DNA of 7,702 nt from contig SKNE01000093.1 of NCBI GenBank assembly GCA_007120675.1, positions 1-7,702 on the forward strand, written 5' to 3'. Within the stretch, counting starts at the first letter, position 1; each line of letters begins with the position of its first letter. Below the pieces are notes generated by a model that saw nothing but the letters and a program-made list of their open reading frames with translations, made no database searches and was not told the origin of the DNA. Positions 1 through 6,929 of the stretch are shown piece by piece. The translations under genes and the position numbers were made by a program. This stretch comes from Bacteroidales bacterium. Its GTDB lineage: Bacteria > Bacteroidota > Bacteroidia > Bacteroidales > UBA7960.

Positions 1-3000
1 ACCAGGTGCTGGCGGTGGCCTTCCAGTACACCCTGATCGGTGACACCACCACCTACCAGGTGGGTGAATTTTCCAACGACATTGCCGCTCCCGACGGACT
101 GATTGTTAAGCTGCTGAAAAGTACTGCAGTGAACACGAATCATCCCATGTGGGATTTGATGATGAAGAACATCTACAACCTGGGCTCCTTCCAAATCAGC
201 CGCGACCAGTTCAGGCTGAACATCCTTTATGAGAGTGAAGAGCTGGGTGTTCCCATCGGCTACCTGGATGAGGGAGCCATTGCCGGCCAGCCACTGATCC
301 GCGTGATGGGGCTCGACCGCCTGAACACGCAGCTGGACCCCATCCCCGATGGGGTATTCGACTTCATTGACAATGCGGCCACGCGGGGTGGCACCATCCA
401 GGCGGACAACGGCAGGGTATACTTTCCCGTGGTGGAGCCCTTCGGCTCCCACCTGCGCAAGATGCTGGAGGATGAGGCCCTGGGCGACCAATATGCCTTT
501 GACTCCCTGTATACCACCACCAAATACCAGGCCCAGCAGGTGCCGGAACGCAACAGGTGGCTACTGGAGGGGCGCTTTCAATCGGCTGCAGGCTCAGAGA
601 TTCCGCTCAACGCCATGAATATTCCGCCGGGCTCCGTGGTGGTCACCGCCGGCGGTGTTCCACTCACGGAAAATGTTGACTACACGGTCGATTACACCCT
701 GGGAAGAGTACGCATCATCAATGAAGGGATCCTGAACTCCGGGACACCCATCCGCATTTCGCTGGAGAGCACCGATATGTTCAACCTCCAGACCAAGACA
801 CTGATGGGGACCCACGTGGATCACCGAATCAGCGACAACTTCAATGTGGGGGCCACCATCATGCGTTTGTCCGAAAGGCCTCTCACGCAGAAGGTGAGCT
901 ACGGGGATGAACCCATCGCCAATACCATATGGGGACTGAACACCACCTACACCACCGAGGCTGACGTCATCACACGCATTCTTGACCGGCTGCCATTTTA
1001 CGAAACCAATGCCACCTCCCGGGTCACCTTCAACGCGGAGTTTGCCCACCTGATACCGGGCCACTCCAGGCACATAGGCAGCGCCGGCACGGCTTACATC
1101 GACGATTTCGAAGGGAGCAAGTCGGCCATCGACCTGAAGAACGTCCAGCGCTGGCACCTGGCCAGCACGCCCCAGCACCAGACCAGTCCGGGCATGTTTC
1201 CCGAGGCCGCCCCCGTATCGTTTGCAGACACTCTGTCCACCCTGGCTTTCCGCTTCAACGTGGCACGGCTGGCCTGGTACACAATCGACCCCCTCTTCAC
1301 GCGAAACAATAACCTCACCCCCTCCCACATACGCAACGATCCGGATCAGCGGTCCAACCACTTCGTGCGGGAGGTGCTGGAAAATGAAATATGGCCCAAC
1401 CGGGAAAGTCCCACGGGGATCCCCTCCCCCATTCCGGTCCTGAATATGGCCTTTTACCCCAACGAAAGGGGGCCTTACAACTATGATATTGGATCAAACT
1501 TCAGTGCCGGAATAGCGCAGGACGGAACGCTGAATGACCCGCACACACGGTGGGGAGGTGTCATGCGTGGACTGCCCATGACCGATTTTGAGGCAGCCAA
1601 CATCGAATACGTGGAGTTTTGGCTCATGGACCCCTTTGTGTACGATGAGAACCACCAGGGGGGCGACCTCTACATCAACCTGGGTGATGTCTCGGAAGAC
1701 GTTTTGCGCGACGGGCGGAAGAGCTTCGAGAATGGGCTGCCCATCGACGAGAACGTGGTCAACGTGGATACAACGGCCTGGGGGCGGGTTCCCAACATCA
1801 CGGCCGTTACCAATGCCTTCGACAACAACCCGGCTTCGCGGGAGTTCCAGGATGTGGGACTCGACGGCTTGAGCACCGAGGATGAGCGGAGCTTCTTCAA
1901 CGAAAACTTTCTCCAGGTGCTGGCCGACATGTATGGCACCACTTCGCAGGCCTACCAGCAGGCCTGGGAGGACCCATCGGCCGACAATTTTCAGTACTAC
2001 AGGGGCTCGGAGCTGGATGCCAACGAGGTATCCATCCTGGAGCGCTACAAAAGGTACAACGGACTGGAGGGAAACAGTCCCACCGCCGAGCAGTCGCCTG
2101 AGCCCTACCCCACCGCCGCCACCAATGTGCCCAACACGGAAGACATCAATGAGGACGGCACACTCAACGAGGCCGAACGCTATTTCCAGTACCGCATCAG
2201 TTTGCGTCCGGAGGACATGGAGGTGGGCAAAAACTACATCACCGACGTGATGGAAGCCACCGTCCGCCTGGCCAATAACGAGGTGGAGAGCATCCGCTGG
2301 TACCAGTTCAAGGTGCCCCTGCGGGACCCCAACAGGCAGGTGATCGGAAACATCCAGGATTTCAGGTCGATCCGCTTCATGCGCATGTTTTTCAAGGGCT
2401 TCAACGAGCCCATCATCACCCGCTTCGCCACTTTGCAGCTGGTGCGTGGCGACTGGCGTACCTTCGACAGGGACCTGGCTGCCCCCGGCGAATATGTTCC
2501 CGGCAACAACGACAACACCACCTTTGACGTGTTCACCGTCAACATCGAGGAAAACGGCCAGCGCTTTCCCATCCCTTATGTACTGCCCCCGGGCATTGAA
2601 AGGGAACAGGACCTGGGCACCACCACCATGCACCAGCGCAATGAACAGTCGCTGGCCATGCGCGTATCGGAGCTGCAGGATGGCGATGCACGGGCGGTCT
2701 ACAAAACCTCCAACCTGGATGTAAGGCAGTACCGCAGGCTGAAGATGTTCTCACACGCTGAAAAACTCAACGAAGACGACATCCTCAATGATGGCGACCT
2801 GACAGTCTTCATCCGGCTGGGGTCTGACTTCACGAGCAACTATTATGAGTACGAGGTGCCCCTGAAGGTCACCCCCTGGCTTCCCCGCACCTTCAACCCG
2901 GAGGTGATCTGGCCGGTGGAAAACAATTTTGACATTGAGTTCAGCAAGTTTCAGGACCTGAAGATCATGCGTAACAACCTGTCCCGCCAGGAAGACGCCA

Positions 3001-5831
3001 CCGTGTCGGTTAACAGGCCTTTCCGGCAACCCGACGGAGAGAATACGATGACCATCATCGGAAATCCAACCCTGAGCAACATACAGGTGATCATGATCGG
3101 TATCCGCAACCCCAAGAAGACCGGCATGACACCTGACGACGATGGACTGGCCAAAGCGGCCGAGGTGTGGGTGAACGAGCTTCGGCTATACGGCTTTAAC
3201 GACCAGGGTGGTTGGGCTGCCAATGCCCGGATGAACGCCAACCTGGCCGACCTGGGTAACATCACCCTGAACGGATTCATCAGCACGCCAGGCTTCGGCG
3301 GCATAGAGCAACGGGTCGGTGAGCGCCAGCAGGAGGAGGTGATCAACTATGACGTGGCCACCAACCTGGAGCTGGGACGTCTCTTCCCAGAGTCGTTCGG
3401 GTTGCGCATTCCCATGCATTTCAGCTTTTCGGAGTCGATCAGCAACCCCCTGTACAACCCCCTGAACCCTGACATCTTTTTCGAGGACGACCTGGCATCG
3501 TACGAAACCGAGGCCGAAAGGGACTCCATCAGGAAGCTGGCCCAGGACCTGGTGCGCAGGAGGAGCATCAACTTCACGAACGTCAGCTTCGGGAGCGGGA
3601 TCGCGCAAAACAGGTTTTACAGTCCGGGCAACTTTGACTTCACCTACGCCTACACGGAGGTTTACATGCGCAATGTGGACATAGAGTTTGACCGTCAGCA
3701 AAGGTGGCGCGGGGGCATTAACTATAACTGGAGCACACAGCCCAGGAATGTAACCCCATTCTCCGGCGTGAGCCTTTTCCAGCGCGACATCTTCCGGTTG
3801 CTGCGCGAGTTCAACTTCTATTACATGCCCCGTTCGGTGTCCTTCCGCACCGGCATGGACCGGGGTTACGCCGAATCGCTCATGCGGGCCAAGAGTGCGG
3901 GGATCATTCTTCTGGAGCCCAACTACGTGAAGTCGTTCGACTGGGACCGGATGTACGATATCCGCTTTGACCTGACACGCGCCCTTCGCCTGGAATTCCA
4001 GGCCACCACCAATGCACGCATCGATGAGCCGGCGGGACGAATGCATCCCGACGATGATGATTACAAGGCCAAACGGGACACCATCTGGCGCAACATACGC
4101 AACCTGGGACGGCCCACCTTCTATACACACCGGGCCAACCTGACCTATAACATTCCGCTGAACAGGTTGCCGCTGGTGGACTTCATCAATGCCAACACCA
4201 GCTATGTGGCAGATTTTGACTGGATCGCCGCCCCCCTGTCGGCACAGGATTTCGGCAACACCATCGAAAATTCGCAGAGCGTCCGTTTCAATGTGAACGC
4301 CAACCTGGTGAATTTGTACAACAAGGTGGGCTTTTTGCAACGCATCAACCAGCAGCGTGGTGGGAGCGGACGTGGCGGGCAGCCCCCCGGACGGGGACCA
4401 CAGCAGCCCGCGGGCCGGCAGGAGCAGGAGGGACAGGAGGGAGAAAACATTGGGCGCGTGATCATGGAGACCTTTTTCCGCACCCTGATGGCGGTACGGA
4501 ACCTGTCCATCAATTACACCGAGACCAGCGGCACCCACATGCCAGGCTTTACGCCCACACCCTCCGTGCTGGGGCAGGACTGGAACCTGATGGCTCCTGG
4601 CACGGGCTTTATTTTTGGCAGTCAGCGCGACATCAGGGACCAGGCAGCCATGGAAGGGTGGATCACCGACAACCCCAACCTGAACATCCCGTTCACCCAG
4701 GGCCGGGCGAAAAACCTCACAGCACGATCACAGGTTGAACCCATCCGCGACCTCCGCATCGAAGTGACCGGGCAAAGGAACCATTCACTGACCTACAGTG
4801 AATACTTCAAGGCCGATTCAGCGGGCGTGTTTGGCTCTTTCAACCCCATGGAAACAGGTAGCTTTACCATCTCATTCTTTGCCCTGCCCACCGCTTTCGA
4901 GCGCATAGACGACAGAACCTATGCGTCAGAAAACTTCCAGAACTTCAAGGATTACCGCCTGGAGATCGCCTTCCGCCTGGCCGAACAGAACCCCAACTGG
5001 GACGGCGCGGTCAACGACACCACCGGATTTCCCGTGGGGTACGGACCCACCTCGCAGGATGTACTCATCCCGGCATTCCTTGCCGCTTACTCGGGAAGGG
5101 ACCCCTCCACCAGCACGCTGAGCCCCTTCCTGCGCTTTCCCATGCCCAACTGGCGTGTCACCTATGATGGATTGTCACGCATTCCGGCATTCCAGCGACT
5201 TTTCCAGTCGTTCACCATTGGTCACGGTTACAGGAGCACCTTCACCATCGGAAATTTCCAGTCGGATATCAGGTACAGGGAGATTGACGGATACCAGTCG
5301 GCAAGGGATGCCGCATCCGGCAATTACATTTCGGAGTTTGAGATTGGGCAGGTAGTGATCAACGAACAGTTCAACCCTTTGATCAACGTGGACATCACCT
5401 GGCAAAACAACCTGATGACCCGCGTCGAATACCGCCGGTCCCGCAACATGGCCCTGAGTTTTGCCAACAACCAGATCACGGATAACCAGAGCAGCGAGAT
5501 TGTCCTGGGCGCCGGATACCGTTTCCAGAACCTGGCATTCAATATCACGCAGGGGGGTCGCAGGCAGCGGATAGAAAGTGACCTGGTGCTGCGCCTTGAC
5601 ATGTCGTTGCGCGACAACAAAACTGTTTTAAGGAAGCTGCTGGAAGAAACCGATGTGATCTCATCGGGTCAGCGAAGCATAGGACTGAACACCTCGGCAG
5701 AGTACCAATTGAGTCCACGGGTCATCTTCCGGTTGTTCTTCGACCGCACAGTCAATAATCCATTCGTATCCAACCAGTTCCCCAACACCAACACCCACGG
5801 TGGTTTCAGCCTGAGGTTCACGCTCATGTAG
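1..5831 (+). CDS. sprA: SprA, outer-membrane translocon of the type IX secretion system (5' partial)
   Basis: SprA (Sov in Porphyromonas) is the giant outer-membrane beta-barrel through which type IX cargo, including gliding adhesins, leaves the periplasm. The frame is open from the first base (first full codon at 3) to TAG at 5829-5831, giving 1942 visible residues. Family members run to about 2400, so several hundred N-terminal residues with the signal peptide lie upstream; the GTG at 6 is internal. Numbering from that GTG, recognisable SprA blocks are YIDDFEG (364-370), WGGVMRG (from 516), FWLMDPF (538-544), IRFMRMFF to LVRGDWR (789-818) and EVWVNELRL (1053-1061). Alternating aromatic/polar strands continue to the C-terminal strand SLRFTLM. 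I see no cysteine in the visible protein. A Gly/Gln/Pro/Arg-rich stretch lies at 1449-1480. The reading frame is intact. Identity rests on family motifs that I recognise; the length comparison is from memory. Confidence 0.95.
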   Translation, partial: QVLAVAFQYTLIGDTTTYQVGEFSNDIAAPDGLIVKLLKSTAVNTNHPMWDLMMKNIYNLGSFQISRDQFRLNILYESEELGVPIGYLDEGAIAGQPLIRVMGLDRLNTQLDPIPDGVFDFIDNAATRGGTIQADNGRVYFPVVEPFGSHLRKMLEDEALGDQYAFDSLYTTTKYQAQQVPERNRWLLEGRFQSAAGSEIPLNAMNIPPGSVVVTAGGVPLTENVDYTVDYTLGRVRIINEGILNSGTPIRISLESTDMFNLQTKTLMGTHVDHRISDNFNVGATIMRLSERPLTQKVSYGDEPIANTIWGLNTTYTTEADVITRILDRLPFYETNATSRVTFNAEFAHLIPGHSRHIGSAGTAYIDDFEGSKSAIDLKNVQRWHLASTPQHQTSPGMFPEAAPVSFADTLSTLAFRFNVARLAWYTIDPLFTRNNNLTPSHIRNDPDQRSNHFVREVLENEIWPNRESPTGIPSPIPVLNMAFYPNERGPYNYDIGSNFSAGIAQDGTLNDPHTRWGGVMRGLPMTDFEAANIEYVEFWLMDPFVYDENHQGGDLYINLGDVSEDVLRDGRKSFENGLPIDENVVNVDTTAWGRVPNITAVTNAFDNNPASREFQDVGLDGLSTEDERSFFNENFLQVLADMYGTTSQAYQQAWEDPSADNFQYYRGSELDANEVSILERYKRYNGLEGNSPTAEQSPEPYPTAATNVPNTEDINEDGTLNEAERYFQYRISLRPEDMEVGKNYITDVMEATVRLANNEVESIRWYQFKVPLRDPNRQVIGNIQDFRSIRFMRMFFKGFNEPIITRFATLQLVRGDWRTFDRDLAAPGEYVPGNNDNTTFDVFTVNIEENGQRFPIPYVLPPGIEREQDLGTTTMHQRNEQSLAMRVSELQDGDARAVYKTSNLDVRQYRRLKMFSHAEKLNEDDILNDGDLTVFIRLGSDFTSNYYEYEVPLKVTPWLPRTFNPEVIWPVENNFDIEFSKFQDLKIMRNNLSRQEDATVSVNRPFRQPDGENTMTIIGNPTLSNIQVIMIGIRNPKKTGMTPDDDGLAKAAEVWVNELRLYGFNDQGGWAANARMNANLADLGNITLNGFISTPGFGGIEQRVGERQQEEVINYDVATNLELGRLFPESFGLRIPMHFSFSESISNPLYNPLNPDIFFEDDLASYETEAERDSIRKLAQDLVRRRSINFTNVSFGSGIAQNRFYSPGNFDFTYAYTEVYMRNVDIEFDRQQRWRGGINYNWSTQPRNVTPFSGVSLFQRDIFRLLREFNFYYMPRSVSFRTGMDRGYAESLMRAKSAGIILLEPNYVKSFDWDRMYDIRFDLTRALRLEFQATTNARIDEPAGRMHPDDDDYKAKRDTIWRNIRNLGRPTFYTHRANLTYNIPLNRLPLVDFINANTSYVADFDWIAAPLSAQDFGNTIENSQSVRFNVNANLVNLYNKVGFLQRINQQRGGSGRGGQPPGRGPQQPAGRQEQEGQEGENIGRVIMETFFRTLMAVRNLSINYTETSGTHMPGFTPTPSVLGQDWNLMAPGTGFIFGSQRDIRDQAAMEGWITDNPNLNIPFTQGRAKNLTARSQVEPIRDLRIEVTGQRNHSLTYSEYFKADSAGVFGSFNPMETGSFTISFFALPTAFERIDDRTYASENFQNFKDYRLEIAFRLAEQNPNWDGAVNDTTGFPVGYGPTSQDVLIPAFLAAYSGRDPSTSTLSPFLRFPMPNWRVTYDGLSRIPAFQRLFQSFTIGHGYRSTFTIGNFQSDIRYREIDGYQSARDAASGNYISEFEIGQVVINEQFNPLINVDITWQNNLMTRVEYRRSRNMALSFANNQITDNQSSEIVLGAGYRFQNLAFNITQGGRRQRIESDLVLRLDMSLRDNKTVLRKLLEETDVISSGQRSIGLNTSAEYQLSPRVIFRLFFDRTVNNPFVSNQFPNTNTHGGFSLRFTLM

Positions 5832-5986
5832 GTTCTTGTTTACCCGTCTGCGTCCCCGGCCAGCTCCAGCCTGTGGTTCACGCTCATGTAGGCTCTTGTT
5901 TACCCGTCTGCGTCCCCGGCCAGCTCCAGCCTGAGGTTCACGCTCATGTAGGCTCTTGTTTACCCGTCTGCGTTCCCGGCCAGCTC
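5807..5986. repeat. Three tandem copies of a 60-bp unit across the sprA / TPR-gene convergent junction
   Basis: The copies are 5807-5866, 5867-5926 and 5927-5986, and any two differ at only two positions. Variable sites are a/t at unit position 8, t/c at position 27 and c/t at position 48. Each unit contains the last sprA codons with their TAG, a short spacer, and the last codons of the opposing TPR gene with its TAA. Copy 1 supplies the stop used by sprA (5829-5831) and copy 3 the stop used by the TPR gene (5960-5962). Because 60 is a multiple of three, the stops recur in frame on both strands. Identity ends abruptly at 5807 on the left and 5987 on the right, where unique coding sequence begins. 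This fits recent duplication of a junction that was originally present once. Confidence 0.95.
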
Positions 5987-6649
5987 CTCGCTGTGGACAT
6001 CCAGGAAGCGCTCTTTGAACTCACTGTCCATTGCCAGCAGCTGCTTCAGGTCTTTCAGCGCTTCCTTCTCCTTTTTGCCGGCAAAATAAGACTCGGCCCT
6101 GGCCATGATGGCCAGCCCGTTTTTCTTGTCCAGCTTCAGGGCGATGTCCAGGTAGTCGATGGCCTTTTTGTATTCCCTGGCAAACAGGGCCGAGAGGCCC
6201 TTGCCCATCCACGCACAGGCACACCGCTTATCGGCATCAGCAGACCGTTCAAAACATACAGCAGCCTCCTTGTAATCGCCCATCACCAGGTGAAGTCCGC
6301 CCAGATCGCACCAGGCCTCCCCGTTGGAGGGCTCCAGCACCGTGAGTTTTTCCAGGTCCTTGCGGGCCCTTTTGTAGTCTTCACTGGCGCCATGCACCAT
6401 TGCACGGGTGTGGTAATAATCCGGGTTGGACGCATCCTCTTTGATCAGGGCATTCAGCTGCTCGATGGCCCCCTCATGATCGGCTGTCCGGAACAGGGTA
6501 CAAGCCTTCCCGTACCTGGCTGATACATCCTTGTTTTTTTTCACCACCTGATCAAACAATTGCAGGGCAGCATCAAAATCCCCCTTATAGTAGGTGCTCC
6601 ATGCTTCCTTCAACACATTTGACTTGTTGGTTTTACTCTGCTTGGCCAT
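5960..6649 (-). CDS. TPR-repeat protein, cytoplasmic, function unknown
   Basis: This encodes 229 residues that are almost entirely tetratricopeptide repeats, a helical scaffold for protein-protein contacts. After a short Lys/Ser/Asn-rich head (1-11) come a first repeat at 12-41 and five 34-residue repeats at 42-75, 76-109, 110-143, 144-177 and 178-211. They show the usual pattern of a small residue at position 8 and an Ala or Gly near 20, for example GDFDAALQLF, GDYKEAAVCF and REYKKAIDYL. An 18-residue tail follows. There is no signal peptide or membrane segment, so it should be cytoplasmic. I chose the ATG at 6649; the frame can be extended to a TTG at 6697, but that is a poorer codon and adds an untypical head. 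AGGA lies about 13 bases before the ATG, too far to be a clear ribosome site. The gene converges on sprA and diverges from odhA, so it is probably a single-gene unit. No specific function can be assigned. Confidence 0.87.
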   Translation of the reverse strand: MAKQSKTNKSNVLKEAWSTYYKGDFDAALQLFDQVVKKNKDVSARYGKACTLFRTADHEGAIEQLNALIKEDASNPDYYHTRAMVHGASEDYKRARKDLEKLTVLEPSNGEAWCDLGGLHLVMGDYKEAAVCFERSADADKRCACAWMGKGLSALFAREYKKAIDYLDIALKLDKKNGLAIMARAESYFAGKKEKEALKDLKQLLAMDSEFKERFLDVHSEELAGNADG

Positions 6650-6711
6650 GTTATGAGTGATTTCCTGACTAAATGAGATGACTCCCGGAAAACGCAAATC
6701 GAACGGGCGTC

Positions 6712-6743
6712 CAAATATACAGGATTATTCAAATCCATACAAA
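6712..6743 (-). promoter_or_regulatory. Bacteroidota-type promoter of the TPR gene
   Basis: Read on the - strand, TTTG (6743-6740), 20 bases, then TATATTTG (6719-6712) match the primary-sigma consensus of Bacteroidota, TTTG-N19-21-TAnnTTTG. Transcription would start near 6705, leaving about 55 untranslated bases before the ATG at 6649. The match is exact in both boxes and the spacing is ideal; usage is inferred. Confidence 0.6.
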
Positions 6744-6769
6744 CCACCCCCACAGAACAATTATTCTGC

Positions 6770-6777
6770 TAATTTTG
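6770..6777 (+). promoter_or_regulatory. Candidate -7 box for odhA
   Basis: TAATTTTG fits the Bacteroidota -7 box TAnnTTTG. No TTTG is present at the expected upstream distance (around 6746-6750, which reads as C/A-rich), so only half of the promoter is visible. If used, the transcript would begin near 6784 and odhA would carry a leader of roughly 145 bases. It lies back to back with the TPR-gene promoter. Confidence 0.35.
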
Positions 6778-6797
6778 TACATACAATACAGCCTTTG

Positions 6798-6823
6798 CCG
6801 GCGCATGGTCGATGATGCGCTGG
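6798..6823 (+). other. Hairpin in the odhA leader (first stem)
   Basis: Bases 6798-6806 (ccggcgcat) pair with 6815-6823 (atgcgctgg). The stem has nine pairs, eight Watson-Crick and one G-T, around an 8-base loop. No T-run follows, so it does not look like an intrinsic terminator. It could be an RNA element or, as a dyad, a protein-binding site; a chance stem cannot be excluded. Confidence 0.35.
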
Positions 6824-6840
6824 TCATATGGGGATTCAAT

Positions 6841-6909
6841 GGCCGGGTGAAACAGCCGCTGCTTTATGTGGTTTGATTGCACAAACCGGGAGATGGCTTC
6901 ACCCGCGCC
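6841..6909 (+). other. Nested stem-loop directly upstream of odhA
   Basis: The outer stem pairs 6841-6851 with 6898-6909: eleven pairs with one bulged base at 6906, its core being cgggtgaa against ttcacccg. After a 3-base bulge (6852-6854), gcc 6855-6857 pairs with ggc 6895-6897. An apical stem pairs ggtttg (6870-6875) with caaacc (6882-6887) around a 6-base loop. The structure ends 20 bases before the odhA ATG, a suitable place for translational or transcriptional control. No T-tract typical of a terminator follows. I do not recognise it as a known riboswitch. The pairing is read directly from the sequence; its role is inferred. Confidence 0.45.
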
Positions 6910-6929
6910 TTTATAACCAACTGATTGTC

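Noticed and set aside
1494..2633. 379-codon open frame antisense to sprA
   Set aside because: Same reasoning: its composition is a mirror of sprA codons, and it overlaps conserved SprA motifs such as FWLMDPF and LVRGDWR.
3186..4538. 450-codon open frame antisense to sprA on the - strand
   Set aside because: It lies wholly inside sprA, whose frame has strong family motifs on both sides. The antisense product is Val/Gly/His-rich without recognisable domains, typical of a GC-rich shadow frame.
5807..5986. CRISPR array or mobile-element ends
   Set aside because: The three units are contiguous with no spacers between them, are built from the two gene tails, and have no transposase or terminal inverted repeats nearby.
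5873..6523. 216-codon + strand frame starting in the 60-bp repeats
   Set aside because: It is antisense to the TPR gene, whose six regular 34-residue repeats clearly mark the coding strand. The repeated VHAHVG start of this frame is just the 60-bp repeat translated in another frame.
6650..6697. N-terminal extension of the TPR protein to a TTG start
   Set aside because: The ATG at 6649 gives a natural polar head followed directly by the first repeat. The extension uses a rare start codon and begins only about 8 bases after the inferred transcription start.
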